DNA of 64,000 nucleotides from Caballeronia concitans. GTDB lineage: Bacteria; Pseudomonadota; Gammaproteobacteria; Burkholderiales; Burkholderiaceae. A program made the position numbers and the translations under genes. The notes beneath the pieces were generated by a model that did not search any database, had not been told where the DNA came from, and was given only the letters and a program-made list of their open reading frames with translations. Below, piece by piece: positions 45,161 through 54,608 of this stretch (position 1 is the first letter of the stretch; every line of letters begins with the position of its first letter). The stretch lies in assembly GCF_001544615.1 (NCBI RefSeq), contig NZ_FCNV02000002.1, positions 434,001 through 498,000 of the forward strand, read 5' to 3'.

Positions 45161-46417
45161 ATGGAGAAGATGACAGTGCAAAGCATCCTGTTCAGCAATG
45201 CTGCCGTGCTCGATCCCGCGCGAGGCGAACTGCGCGAAGCGCATCACGTGCTCGTCGAGAACGGGCTCATCAAGGAAGTGTCCGACAAGCCGCTGCAAAG
45301 CGCGGCATCGCAGGTGATCGATCTGAAGGGCAAGACGCTGATGCCCGGCCTCATCGATCTGCATGTTCACGTGGTCGCGGTGCAGCTCAATCTCTCGCAG
45401 CAAGTGCACATGCCGAACGTCCTCGTGACGCTGCGTTCCGTGCCCATCATGAGCGCGATGCTCCGGCGCGGCTTCACCACCGTGCGCGATGCGGGCGGCG
45501 CGGGGCATCCGCACAAGATCGCGGTGGAAAGCGGGCTCGCTGTCGGGCCGCGTCTTTTCGTGGCGGGACGCGCGCTCAGTCAGACCGGCGGACACGGCGA
45601 CATGCGCGCGCGCTCCGACTACATGGGCAACAGCGCGCCGTGCGGATGCTGCGTGCGCGTGGGCGCGCTTGCACGCGTGGCCGATGGCGTCGATGAAGTG
45701 CGCCGCGCCGCGCGCGAAGAGCTGCAGATGGGCGCGGATCATCTGAAGATCATGGCGTCGGGCGGCGTGGCGTCGCCGACCGATCCCGTCGGCGCATACG
45801 GCTATGCGGAGGATGAAGTGCGCGCGATCGTCGAGGAAGCGCGCGCACGTCATACCTATGTGATGGCGCATGCCTACACCGCCGATGCGATCTCGCGTGT
45901 CGTGCGCTGGGGTGTACGCACGATCGAGCACGGCAATCTGGTCGATGCGCCCGCCGCCAAGCTGATGGCCGACCACGGCGCATACGTGGTGCCGACGCTC
46001 GTCACGTACGAAGCGCTGGCTTCCGAAGGCGCGCAATACGGCCTCGGCGAAGAAAGCGTCGCGAAGATCGAGGACGTGCGCGAGGCGGGCTTGCGTTCGC
46101 TCGAAATCTATCGCGATGCAGGCGTGAAGATGGGCTTCGGCTCAGACTTGCTCGGGCCTTCGCAGCGCCTGCAAAGCGACGAATTCCGCATCCGTTCGGA
46201 AGTGCTCGGCAACAAGGCAGCGTTGCTCGCCGCGACCACGACCGCCGCCGAAGTGCTCGGCTTGCCGGAGAAGCTCGGCTGCATCGCGCCGGGCGCATGG
46301 GCCGACATGATCGTCGTGGACGGCAATCCGCTCGCCGATATCTCCTGCATGCTCGGTCAGGGCGAGCGCATTCCGCTCGTGATGAAAGGCGGCGCTATTC
46401 AGTTCAACGAACTGTAA
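45161..46417 (+). CDS. Metal-dependent amidohydrolase (Xaa-Pro dipeptidase-like)
   Basis: About 418 aa of the amidohydrolase superfamily. HxH metal motif LIDLHVHVVAVQ, lysine metal-bridge region QMGADHLKIMASGGVAS, ligand histidines in YVMAHAYTADAI and RTIEHGNLVDAPA, and the active-site Asp in MGFGSDLLG. Similar enzymes cleave Xaa-Pro or other N-acyl amino compounds. Three starts (ATG 45161, ATG 45170, GTG 45176) are possible; GGAG inside the first codons favours a later one. It is paired with the MFS transporter. Confidence 0.85.
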   Translation: MEKMTVQSILFSNAAVLDPARGELREAHHVLVENGLIKEVSDKPLQSAASQVIDLKGKTLMPGLIDLHVHVVAVQLNLSQQVHMPNVLVTLRSVPIMSAMLRRGFTTVRDAGGAGHPHKIAVESGLAVGPRLFVAGRALSQTGGHGDMRARSDYMGNSAPCGCCVRVGALARVADGVDEVRRAAREELQMGADHLKIMASGGVASPTDPVGAYGYAEDEVRAIVEEARARHTYVMAHAYTADAISRVVRWGVRTIEHGNLVDAPAAKLMADHGAYVVPTLVTYEALASEGAQYGLGEESVAKIEDVREAGLRSLEIYRDAGVKMGFGSDLLGPSQRLQSDEFRIRSEVLGNKAALLAATTTAAEVLGLPEKLGCIAPGAWADMIVVDGNPLADISCMLGQGERIPLVMKGGAIQFNEL

Positions 46418-46436
46418 TTTCCAACGCGGCCGTGGG

Positions 46437-46958
46437 CTACAGTTTTCCCGGCCGCGGATCGCTAACGAAGCCATCGCGATTCGGCATCTTCACGCGCGGC
46501 AGCGACTTCGCGTCGAGCCGCGTGTCTTCCGGAACGATCTTGTTCAGATAGAGCACATACGCGCTCACCGCATAGACGTCGTCCGCCGAAAGCGATTGCG
46601 GCGCGTCATACGGCATCGCGCGGCGAATGTAGTCGTAGAGCGTCGTCGCGTAAGGCCAGTAACTTCCCACGGTCTTCTTCGGCTTCTCGCTCGACAACGT
46701 GCCGATGCCGCCGACGAGCGGATCGCCGACGCCGCCCTCGCCGTTCGCGCCGTGACACATCGCGCATTTCGCGCCGAAGATCTGCTTGCCGTGCGCGACA
46801 TCGCCGGAACCTGCGGGCAGATTGTGGCCCGCTGCGTCGATGTCGATGTCCCATGACGCAATCGCGTTGCGATCGATGGCATGGCCGATGCCGTAATCGG
46901 TCGCCGACGCGAGTGCAGGCATCATGCACGCAACTGCAATCGATAGGGCCTTAAGCAT
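46437..46958 (-). CDS. Sulfite dehydrogenase-associated cytochrome c
   Basis: A 173-aa periplasmic monoheme cytochrome. Signal MLKALSIAVACMMPALASA, heme site C65-A-M-C68-H69, likely axial Met in RRAMPYDAPQSL, and SADDVYAVSAYVLYLN. It overlaps the sulfite dehydrogenase gene by eight bases. It accepts electrons from the molybdenum subunit, as SorB/SoxD partners do. The size lies between SorB and SoxD. Confidence 0.9.
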   Translation of the reverse strand: MLKALSIAVACMMPALASATDYGIGHAIDRNAIASWDIDIDAAGHNLPAGSGDVAHGKQIFGAKCAMCHGANGEGGVGDPLVGGIGTLSSEKPKKTVGSYWPYATTLYDYIRRAMPYDAPQSLSADDVYAVSAYVLYLNKIVPEDTRLDAKSLPRVKMPNRDGFVSDPRPGKL

Positions 46959-48219
46959 TGCGCACCTCGCCGCTTTCATCGACGCGCCAGTTCTGGATGC
47001 CGTTGTAGTGATATTCGGAGTTGACCCCGCGTGCAGCGACGAGTGCTTCGCGCGTCGGCTGCACGTAGCCGGTTTCATCCGTCGCGCGGCTTTGCAGATT
47101 CGCGGGGCCGCCGTCCCATTGCCAGTCCGCTTCGAAGGGCGTGAGCGCGCGGTCATGCACCGCGCTCGTGAGACGCGCGGCGCGCCAGCTCTTGCCGCCA
47201 TCGGTCGATACGTCCACGCTGCGGATGCGCCCGCGTCCCGACCATGCATAACCGCTGATCGCATGGTAGCCGCGCTCCTTCAGCCGATGCCCCGCCGAAG
47301 GACGCGCGATGACCGACTTCGCATCCATCTCGAAGACGAACTGACGCGCACGGCCATCGGGCAAGAGATTCGTGTACTTGGATGTTTCCTCGCGTGTCAT
47401 TTCCGGTTCGCGCACGAGCTTCAGACGCCGCAGCCATTTGATGTTCGTGTTGCCTTCGAAGCCCGGCACGATGAGCCGCACCGGATAGCCGTTCTCCGCG
47501 CGAAGGCGTTCGCCGTTCTGTGCATAGACGACGAGCGCGCGCTCCATGATGCGATCGAGCGGCAGGCTGCGCGTCATGGCCGCGCCGTCCGCGCCTTCGG
47601 CCAGCAGCCATTGCGCGGAAGGATCGATGCCGACTTCATCGAGCAAGGTCGAAAGCCGCACGCCGGTCCACTCGCAGCATGAAAGCAGGCCGTGCGTGAG
47701 TTGCACGGGCAGCCCGCTCGGCCCTTTCCACTCCGTTCGCGTATTGCCCGAACATTCGAGAAAGTACACGTGCGACTCGGAAGGCAGGCGCACGAGATCG
47801 TCCATGCTGAAGATGCGCGGCTCGCGCACGAGGCCGTGTATCACGAGCCGATGCTGGTCCGGATCGATCTTCGGCACGCCTGCATGATGCCGCTCGTAGA
47901 CGAGGCCGTTCGGCGTGAGGGTGCCGAAGAGATCGGCGAGCGGCGTCATCGAGGAGCCGGAGCCGGGCATCGCAGGCGCGCGCGCGGTGCGTCGAATGAC
48001 ATCGCCTTCGAACGATGAAGGCACGCCATAAGCCGGCGACAGCAGCGGTGCGCCGGGTTCGCGCGTCCATGCCGGCACCGCGAGCGGCGCGATGGCATCG
48101 GCACGAAAGGCAGCACCCGAAGCAAGCGCACCGGCCGCGCCCGCCGCGAGCTTGCGCATGGCATCGCGCCGGCCTTCGGGCAAGGACGGACGCCGCGTCT
48201 TTCTCGTTGTTTCTTGCAT
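46951..48219 (-). CDS. soxC: Sulfite dehydrogenase molybdenum subunit (SoxC/SorA type)
   Basis: A 422-aa enzyme of the sulfite oxidase family. GRRDAMRKLAAGAAGALASG is a Tat-type leader, suitable for a folded molybdopterin protein. The molybdenum-binding Cys is in YFLECSGNTRTEW. Other conserved blocks are GYPVRLIVPGFEGNTNIKWLRRL and the dimerisation domain AISGYAWSGRGRIRSVDVSTDGG. It oxidises sulfite to sulfate in the periplasm, probably for detoxification during sulfonate or thiosulfate use. Confidence 0.92.
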   Translation of the reverse strand: MQETTRKTRRPSLPEGRRDAMRKLAAGAAGALASGAAFRADAIAPLAVPAWTREPGAPLLSPAYGVPSSFEGDVIRRTARAPAMPGSGSSMTPLADLFGTLTPNGLVYERHHAGVPKIDPDQHRLVIHGLVREPRIFSMDDLVRLPSESHVYFLECSGNTRTEWKGPSGLPVQLTHGLLSCCEWTGVRLSTLLDEVGIDPSAQWLLAEGADGAAMTRSLPLDRIMERALVVYAQNGERLRAENGYPVRLIVPGFEGNTNIKWLRRLKLVREPEMTREETSKYTNLLPDGRARQFVFEMDAKSVIARPSAGHRLKERGYHAISGYAWSGRGRIRSVDVSTDGGKSWRAARLTSAVHDRALTPFEADWQWDGGPANLQSRATDETGYVQPTREALVAARGVNSEYHYNGIQNWRVDESGEVRNA

Positions 48220-48374
48220 CGTATGGATTCCGTAATATTTTCGCCCGCGACGCGCAGGGACGGTCGCGGTCTTCATTGCATGACAACGCGGCGCACCATT
48301 CTAGTCAAGGAACATTCGTCCGCTAACCAAGGACGATTCATATCGTTATGAAAGAAGACGCAGCACGCGCCTTG

Positions 48375-49241
48375 TCAGGACAAGACCAGTTGCTCCGCAG
48401 GCACGCCCGGCGCGCGGCCGGAAAGCCTTTCGAATTCGAACGGATCGTGACTGCAGAAGACGGTCAGTTCAGGTCCCGCGTGCCTGCACAACTCGCGCAG
48501 CCGCGCCTGATTGCGAAGCCGCGCCGCGCGGTCCTTTTCCATCATCCATTGATAGAACGCGAGGCCCGGCGTGCAGCGCGGCCGGTCCCAGTCCATTTCC
48601 GTGTGAAAGAAATAGGCATCGGCGGCGAGCAGGAGCCATCGATCGTCATTGCGCACTGCGATGCCCGCGTGCCCGAACGTATGGCCGGGCAGCGGCACGA
48701 GCGCGATGTCATCGGCGAAACCGGGCAACGGACGCACCGCGTCGAAGCCGCGCCACGTGTCGCCGCCTCCGGCATGCACCTTCCAGTTGCCGCGCGTGGA
48801 CCATTGTTGCGGGCGAAAGCGCTGGCGGTCCAGCCACGTCTTCTGCGCGAACGCGTAGTCGCGCTCGATGCCGAGCATGTGAACGGTCGCGTGCGGGAAG
48901 TCGTCGAGGCCGCCCGCGTGATCGAAGTCGAGATGGCTCATCACGATGTGCCGCACGTCGCTCGCCTTGAAGCCCATTCGTTCGATCTGCCGCACCGCCG
49001 TCATTTCCTCGCGAAACGCGGGCTTCACGAGGAAAAGAAAGAACGTGCTCAGGCGGCTCTGCGGATTGGCGACGTCTCGCAGGCCGAAGCCCGTATCGAC
49101 GAGCACGAGTCCGTCGTTCGTTTCGATCAGCAGGCAATGACACGTGAGTTCGCCGCGTTGCAGCAGGCTCGGCGTGCGGCCGTCGAACAGCCTGCCGCCG
49201 AGCGGGCAACTCGATATGCAGTTGAGGTGATGCACGCGCAT
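48375..49241 (-). CDS. Metallo-beta-lactamase-fold hydrolase
   Basis: A 288-aa protein. Metal motif SHLDFDHAGG (HxHxDH variant with HLDFDH), earlier LVLVDTGFG, later HTFGHAG and a C-terminal FCSHDPFEFE. It is close to the quorum-quenching lactonase/AttM-like branch. Substrate unknown; lactone hydrolysis is plausible. A small hydrophilic gene lies 16 bases upstream in the same direction. Confidence 0.83.
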   Translation of the reverse strand: MRVHHLNCISSCPLGGRLFDGRTPSLLQRGELTCHCLLIETNDGLVLVDTGFGLRDVANPQSRLSTFFLFLVKPAFREEMTAVRQIERMGFKASDVRHIVMSHLDFDHAGGLDDFPHATVHMLGIERDYAFAQKTWLDRQRFRPQQWSTRGNWKVHAGGGDTWRGFDAVRPLPGFADDIALVPLPGHTFGHAGIAVRNDDRWLLLAADAYFFHTEMDWDRPRCTPGLAFYQWMMEKDRAARLRNQARLRELCRHAGPELTVFCSHDPFEFERLSGRAPGVPAEQLVLS

Positions 49242-49257
49242 GAAGGCTCGCGCGGCG

Positions 49258-49449
49258 TCAGGACTTGTCGCCGCCTTGCGGCTTCACTTCGGACAGATCG
49301 TCCTTTCTCACTTCGGCTTCACGCACGGTCGTGCCTTCATCGTCCGTTTCGGAGACATCGGTCGTGAACGTTTCGTCGCCATCTGTTTGCGATGCTTCGT
49401 CGGCGTTCTGCGATTGATCCGGCTTACCGTTCTGCGATGGCGTGCTCAT
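49258..49449 (-). CDS. Small hydrophilic acidic protein
   Basis: A 63-aa protein (MSTPSQNGKPDQSQNADEAS...), all polar, likely disordered. An AGGAGTG ribosome site precedes it. Likely cotranscribed with the hydrolase. Function unknown. Confidence 0.6.
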   Translation of the reverse strand: MSTPSQNGKPDQSQNADEASQTDGDETFTTDVSETDDEGTTVREAEVRKDDLSEVKPQGGDKS

Positions 49450-49605
49450 GGTTCACTCCTGCGATGAATGTCGATGGACGGAATGCGGCGCGTGTCCGCG
49501 CGATCGATCAAGCAATCGCAGTGCCCCGAAATGCCTGATTCGTGACTCGTGCCGGAACGAAGATTGCTGCCCGACTCCAAGAGAGTCGAAAGCCAGGAGG
49601 CATGG

Positions 49606-50385
49606 ATGAACGACCGACACGTGCAGGACCCGTTGATGCCGCTCGCGGCGGGCGTGGTCGCCGGTCTTGCGGCAGCGGCGGGCTTGTTGATCGGCCGCCG
49701 CGTGAACGCGCTCGCGCAAACGGGCAAGGGTCATTCGGCGAAGCATCGTCTGCTCGATCTGGCATCCGGCATGATGCAGCCGAAATATCCGCTCGACGCC
49801 ATGAGCACGTGGCTCAACGGCTTCCACATGTATGCGGACGACATGGGCCGTCAGGTCGAAGCGCACCACTTCTGCATCCATCTCCGGCATGACCTGCATC
49901 AATGCGTGATCTTCGATTCGAACCGGCCCGATGCGCGCCTCATCGGCATCGAATACATCATTTCTGAAGAGCGTTACCGGCAGTTGCCCGAAGAAGAGCG
50001 GCGGCTTTGGCATAGCCATCATTACGAGGTGAAGTCGGGCATTCTCGTTGCGCCCGGCATCCCCGAGATGGCCGAGCGCGCGTATTTCAACGATCTCGTC
50101 TCCACGTACGGCAAGACGTTTCATACGTGGCAGATCGATCGCGATGATTTCCCGTACGGCGCGCCGCAACTGATGATGGGCTTCACGCAGGACGGTCAGC
50201 TCGACGAGTCCATGCTCGCCGAACGCGATGCGCGTCTTGGCGTCTCGTGGGAAGAACGCAGGCGCAAACGCTACGACATCCCCGTGCCGGACATCGCACC
50301 CGGCGCGAATGCGTGGGAAAGCGGCACGTCAGTGCAGACGACGCTCGAAGAGGTTCCGTTCAAGGACCGGCGCGACGCGTCGTGA
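49606..50385 (+). CDS. DUF1264 (OBAP-like) family protein
   Basis: A 259-aa protein. An N-terminal membrane-like segment (LMPLAAGVVAGLAAAAGLLIG) is followed by the DUF1264 core: PLDAMSTWLNGFHMYADD, QVEAHHFCIHLRHDLHQCVIFDS and GIEYIISEERY, then LWHSHHYEVKSGILVAPGIP. The family is named in plants as oil-body-associated protein and occurs in bacteria with unknown role. AGGAGG precedes the ATG. First of five small same-direction genes. Confidence 0.88.
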   Translation: MNDRHVQDPLMPLAAGVVAGLAAAAGLLIGRRVNALAQTGKGHSAKHRLLDLASGMMQPKYPLDAMSTWLNGFHMYADDMGRQVEAHHFCIHLRHDLHQCVIFDSNRPDARLIGIEYIISEERYRQLPEEERRLWHSHHYEVKSGILVAPGIPEMAERAYFNDLVSTYGKTFHTWQIDRDDFPYGAPQLMMGFTQDGQLDESMLAERDARLGVSWEERRRKRYDIPVPDIAPGANAWESGTSVQTTLEEVPFKDRRDAS

Positions 50386-50415
50386 TCAACGAAACGCACC
50401 AAGGAGGAAGGACAA

Positions 50416-50628
50416 ATGCGCACGAACCACATTACCCGAACGGCAGTGCTGGCCGCCGTCGTCGCCGCCATGTCGCTCACGGCAGGCTGCAAGCGCGGCT
50501 CGGATACCGCGGGCAGCACTGCTCCAGCAAGCGATACGGCGGCATCCGCGCCGATGGCTTCCGCGCCCGCCGCATCGCCTGCGCCCGCCACCGCCGCCAG
50601 CGACGCACCTTCCGGCGCGAGCCAGTAA
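50416..50628 (+). CDS. Small Ala/Ser-rich lipoprotein
   Basis: A 70-aa protein: signal with lipobox MSLTAGCKRGSD, then an Ala/Pro/Ser low-complexity tail. AAGGAGGAAGG precedes the start. Possibly an envelope stress lipoprotein; no function can be assigned. Confidence 0.65.
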   Translation: MRTNHITRTAVLAAVVAAMSLTAGCKRGSDTAGSTAPASDTAASAPMASAPAASPAPATAASDAPSGASQ

Positions 50629-50670
50629 GCGAACGGCACCGCCGCTTCATCACACATCAGGAGATACGCG

Positions 50671-50886
50671 ATGGCCAGTCAGCAGTCCGGCGGGTCGAAC
50701 AGCATGTTTATCGACATGCAGAAGGCGCTCAAGGGAATCGACTATCCCGCGGACAAGCAAACGCTCCTCGACACCGCGCGCAGCAACGGCGCGAGCGAGG
50801 AAATCATGAATGCGCTCGATGCGCTGCCCGATCAACAGTATGAAAGTCCTGCCGCCGTATCGAAGGCGGTCGGGCAGGAAGAGTAG
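50671..50886 (+). CDS. DUF2795-family protein
   Basis: A 71-aa protein. MQKALKGIDYPADKQTLLDTARSNGASEEIMNALDALPDQQY has the DUF2795 pattern (ALKGxxYPAxKxxLxxxA, then LxxLPDxxY). Small helical bundle, cytoplasmic, unknown role. It often accompanies stress-response genes. Confidence 0.85.
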   Translation: MASQQSGGSNSMFIDMQKALKGIDYPADKQTLLDTARSNGASEEIMNALDALPDQQYESPAAVSKAVGQEE

Positions 50887-50948
50887 AAGGCTTTCGTTCA
50901 ACGGCAACCCGCGCACACGTTGCGCCGCTCAAATCAAGGGGGAACACA

Positions 50949-51398
50949 ATGAGCATTTTTTCGACCATCCTGAACAAGATCTTCCCGCATGACCATCCCG
51001 CCGCGACGGCATCGGGGGCGACCACACCGCCGGCCGCATCGAACGCGGGTGGCGCGCCGGCGGCGGCACAGGCGAATCCGGCAGCTGCACCGGCCACGGC
51101 GGGCACCGAACCCGCGCGTCCTGCGGTGACGCCGATGCCCGAAGTCGATGTCGAAGCGGTCCTCTCGCAGAAGCAGCAGCAGAACGGCGCGAATCTGAAC
51201 TGGCGCACGTCGATCGTCGATCTGATGAAGTTGCTCGATCTCGACAGCAGCCTGCAGGCGCGCAAGGAACTCGCATCCGAACTGCATTACACCGGCAACA
51301 CGGACGATTCCGCTTCGATGAACATCTGGCTGCACAAGGAGGTCATGAAGAAGCTCGCGGAGAACGGCGGCAAGGTGCCGGACGACCTCAAGAACTGA
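50949..51398 (+). CDS. DUF3597-family protein
   Basis: A 149-aa protein: N-terminal MSIFSTILNKIFPH, an Ala/Pro linker, and a C-terminal domain with VDVEAVLSQK, LNWRTSIVDLMKLLDLDSSLQARKELA and WLHKEVMKKLAENGGKVP. The pattern is DUF3597, sometimes described as LysM-like-neighbour proteins. A GGGGGAA site precedes it. Function unknown. Confidence 0.88.
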   Translation: MSIFSTILNKIFPHDHPAATASGATTPPAASNAGGAPAAAQANPAAAPATAGTEPARPAVTPMPEVDVEAVLSQKQQQNGANLNWRTSIVDLMKLLDLDSSLQARKELASELHYTGNTDDSASMNIWLHKEVMKKLAENGGKVPDDLKN

Positions 51399-51531
51399 AG
51401 TCTCGATGCACTGAAGGACTAAAGCTTCAATCAGCGCCCGTGGCCGGTTCGATCATGCGATCGGGCGTCCGAGGATTCGGCACATAACGTGCTAACCGTT
51501 TGCGTCGTTTCCTCAGAAGGATGTGATCGCC

Positions 51532-51831
51532 ATGAAAGAACCGGTCTCCCGCCGCGCGAAGCTCGTCCTGTTTCCGTGGAAGAAAGACTTGGCGGCCAAA
51601 CCCGGCCTCACCGAAGACGACTATGCGATCTACGCGTCGTATCGCCCGCATGTGAGCGGCGCGTTCGTCGGCACGCTGAAGGTCGTGCGTCTCACCGACG
51701 GGCGTCTGCTGTATCCCTTCGATGGCGCCGACGAGATCGGTCCGTTCACGCAGAAGAACGATGCGCGCAACGCGGCGCAGGCACGCGGCAGAGAGATCGT
51801 CGAGGCGGATCTCAAGATGCCCGAGCTTTAA
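51532..51831 (+). CDS. Conserved hypothetical protein (DUF6723-like)
   Basis: A 99-aa protein, KAKLVLFPWKK-type start then DYAIYASYRPHVSGAFVGTLKVVRLTDGRLLYPFDGA. My family label is from memory and uncertain. The block resembles small Burkholderia-specific proteins with a beta-sheet core. GTG at 51523 is an alternative start. Confidence 0.6.
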   Translation: MKEPVSRRAKLVLFPWKKDLAAKPGLTEDDYAIYASYRPHVSGAFVGTLKVVRLTDGRLLYPFDGADEIGPFTQKNDARNAAQARGREIVEADLKMPEL

Positions 51832-52029
51832 CTCGCATTGGGCCGAGGAAGACTCGCCACTCCCCCGAACCGAAAGCGCGGCGCACCGTCCGGACGATGC
51901 ACGAGCGAGTGCGGGACCGCACTTCGCCTTCGCACGGGAAAGCGCGCAAGCCGCTAGAATGTTCGGTTAATGAACTTCCGCCCATGCCTTGCGAATTGTC
52001 CCGTCGAGGGGCAACGAGTATAAGAACCG

Positions 52030-54396
52030 ATGACGAGTGCCATGCGCAGCAGTGAGATACACGACGACGGCGCCCTCCGCGACTGGGCGCGGATCTGGAT
52101 CGAATCGACCGCGAGCCTTGCCGCCTTCTGCCTGTCGCCCGAAGGCGTCATCCGCACGTGGAACCCCGGCGGCGCGGCGATGTACGGCTATGCCGCCGAC
52201 GAGATCATCGGACGCCATTACTCCATCTTCTTTCCCGACGATGCCCGCGAGCACGGCATCGTCGAAACGGAACTGCGCGAGGCGCGCGAACACAAGAGCT
52301 TCGAAACGGAAGGATGGCGCAAGCGCAAGGACGGCTCGGTATTCTGGGCGAGCGTGCTGACCACGTCGCTCATGGACCGCGACGGCACGCTGCTCGGCTT
52401 CGTGAAGATTGCTCGCGACGAAAGCGACAAGCGCAAGACGCATGACGCGGTCATTGAAAGCGAGCGGCGTTTCAGGCTGCTCGTGGAAGGCGTCACCGAC
52501 TATTCCATCTTCATGCTGTCGCCCGAAGGCCTCGTCACTAACTGGAACAACGGAGCGCGGCGCATCAAGGGCTATACCGCCGACGAGATCATCGGCGCGC
52601 ACTTCTCCCGCTTCTATTCCCCCGAGGACGCCGCAGCCGGACTGCCGCAGCGCGCGCTGGACACGGCCGCGCGCGAGGGCCGCTTCGAGTCGGAAGGCTG
52701 GCGTCTGCGCCGCGACGGCACGCGGTTCTGGGCGCATGTGATCGTCGACGCCATCCGCGACGAAACCGGCACGCTCATCGGCTTCGCGAAGATCACGCGC
52801 GATGTCACCGAGCGGCGCGAAGCGGATCAGCTGCTCGAAGAGACGCGCGCGGCGCTCTTGCAGGCGCAGAAGATGGAGGCGATCGGCAAGCTGACCGGCG
52901 GCGTCGCGCACGATTTCAACAACGTGCTTCAAGTGCTGCGCGGCAATCTCGAACTGCTGCGCAGCCGTTGCCTGCACGACAACTGGAGCATGGATCGCCT
53001 GGGCAGCGCCATCGACGCCGTCGAGCGCGGCGCGAAGCTCGCATCGCAATTGCTCGCGTTCGGGCGCAGGCAGGCGCTGCGGCCGGTATCGGTCAATCTC
53101 GCGGCGATGGTGCGCGGCATGGACGACCTGCTGCGGCGCGCGCTCGGCGAGACCATCGAAGTGGAGACGGTGGTGTCGGGCGGGCTGTGGAACGCGTTCG
53201 TGGATTCGCATCAGCTCGAAAACGTGCTGTTGAATCTCGCCATCAATGCGCGCGACGCGATGCCCGAAGGCGGCAAGCTCACGCTCGAACTCGCCAACGC
53301 GATGCTCGACGACCGCTACGTGCGCTCACTCTCCGACGTGCCCGCCGGCCAGTACGTGATGCTCGGCGTGACGGATACGGGCATCGGCATGTCGCCGGAA
53401 ATTGCGGAGCGCGCGTTCGATCCGTTCTTCACCACGAAGCCAGAAGGCGAAGGCACCGGCCTCGGACTGAGCATGGCGTATGGTTTCGTGAAGCAAAGCG
53501 GCGGGCATATCCGCATTTACAGCGAAGTCGGACACGGCACGACGGTGCGCGTGTATCTGCCGCGATCGTCGGTGGAGGCGCATCAGCCCGTCGCGTGGCG
53601 CAACGCGCCGGTCACGGGCGGCACGGAAACCGTGCTCGTCGTCGAGGACGACCAGAAGGTGCAGGCGACCGTCATCGAAATGCTGGTCGATCTCGGCTAC
53701 AGCGTGCTGAAGGCGAACAACGCCGATCAGGCGCTCGTGGTGCTGAGCAGCGGCGTGCATGTCGATCTCATCTTCACCGATGTCGTCATGCCCGGCTCCG
53801 TGAAGAGTCCCGAAATGGCGCGGCGCGCGCTCGAACTGCAGCCGCACGTGCGCGTGCTGTTCACGTCGGGGTACACGCAGAATGCCATCGTGCATGGCGG
53901 GCGACTCGACCCCGGCGTCGAACTGTTGAGCAAGCCGTATAGCCGCGAAGACCTGGCCTTCAAGATCCGGCAGATGCTCGCCTCTCCCGGCAAGGCCGTC
54001 GCCGAGCCTTCCGACGCACCGCCGCCCGCGCCCATTCAGGCGGCGGCCAAGCGCGTGCTCGTCGTGGAAGACGACAGCGCGACGCGCGAGGCGGTGAGCG
54101 AACTGCTCATGATGCTGGGCCACGATGCCGTCGGCGCGGCGAACGCGCGCGCGGCGCTGGACGCGATGACGCAAGGCACGTTCGACGTCCTGCTCACCGA
54201 CATCAATCTGCCGGACATGACGGGCATCGATCTGGCGCGGCGCTGGATCGAGCGTTATCCGAAGGTGCGCGTGATATTCGCATCGGGCGACAACGTCATG
54301 CAGGAAGACGTGCGCGATTTTCCGTGGCAGGCGCTGCGCAAGCCTTACACGCTCGAGCAGCTCGAACAGGCGTTGCGCGAAGACGGCGGCACCTGA
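52030..54396 (+). CDS. Hybrid sensor histidine kinase with two PAS and two receiver domains
   Basis: A 788-aa cytoplasmic kinase. PAS1 (about 25-135, TWNPGGAAMYGYAADEIIG), PAS2 (about 150-265, NWNNGARRIKGYTADEIIG), HisKA with HDFNN phospho-His (GGVAHDFNNVLQVLRG), HATPase (DTGIGMSPE; GTGLGLSMAYGF), then two receivers (VLVVEDD twice; FTDVVMPG lacks the usual DG, TDINLPDMTG). No membrane helix. PAS2 is close in sequence to the PAS of the truncated sensor at the window end. Confidence 0.9.
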   Translation: MTSAMRSSEIHDDGALRDWARIWIESTASLAAFCLSPEGVIRTWNPGGAAMYGYAADEIIGRHYSIFFPDDAREHGIVETELREAREHKSFETEGWRKRKDGSVFWASVLTTSLMDRDGTLLGFVKIARDESDKRKTHDAVIESERRFRLLVEGVTDYSIFMLSPEGLVTNWNNGARRIKGYTADEIIGAHFSRFYSPEDAAAGLPQRALDTAAREGRFESEGWRLRRDGTRFWAHVIVDAIRDETGTLIGFAKITRDVTERREADQLLEETRAALLQAQKMEAIGKLTGGVAHDFNNVLQVLRGNLELLRSRCLHDNWSMDRLGSAIDAVERGAKLASQLLAFGRRQALRPVSVNLAAMVRGMDDLLRRALGETIEVETVVSGGLWNAFVDSHQLENVLLNLAINARDAMPEGGKLTLELANAMLDDRYVRSLSDVPAGQYVMLGVTDTGIGMSPEIAERAFDPFFTTKPEGEGTGLGLSMAYGFVKQSGGHIRIYSEVGHGTTVRVYLPRSSVEAHQPVAWRNAPVTGGTETVLVVEDDQKVQATVIEMLVDLGYSVLKANNADQALVVLSSGVHVDLIFTDVVMPGSVKSPEMARRALELQPHVRVLFTSGYTQNAIVHGGRLDPGVELLSKPYSREDLAFKIRQMLASPGKAVAEPSDAPPPAPIQAAAKRVLVVEDDSATREAVSELLMMLGHDAVGAANARAALDAMTQGTFDVLLTDINLPDMTGIDLARRWIERYPKVRVIFASGDNVMQEDVRDFPWQALRKPYTLEQLEQALREDGGT

Positions 54397-54445
54397 CGTC
54401 ACAACGAAGCGCGAACCGGACCCGCACATTTATCTCAGAAAATAG

Positions 54446-54475
54446 TTGACTGAAACGTTCGGGTTCGGGCATAAT
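54446..54475 (+). promoter_or_regulatory. Sigma-70-type promoter of the cold-shock gene
   Basis: TTGACT (54446-54451), an 18-base spacer, then CATAAT (54470-54475). Predicted start is near 54482, giving about a 127-base leader before the gene. A long leader is typical of cold-shock mRNAs. Confidence 0.7.
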
Positions 54476-54608
54476 GCTTTTTGAAGTTCAAGAAGTCGAT
54501 TGCTGTTCATCAATAGTTGGATTCCCCTCCGGTATTCGTTGTCCACTCCCTCCTTGCTGCTTCGCCCTGCTCACTGAGCGATCAACACTTATTCATTTCA
54601 GGATTCTC

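Noticed and set aside
54446-54608. Separate small RNA gene in the cold-shock leader
   Set aside because: The promoter and long leader are explained by cold-shock mRNA regulation; no terminator precedes the gene.
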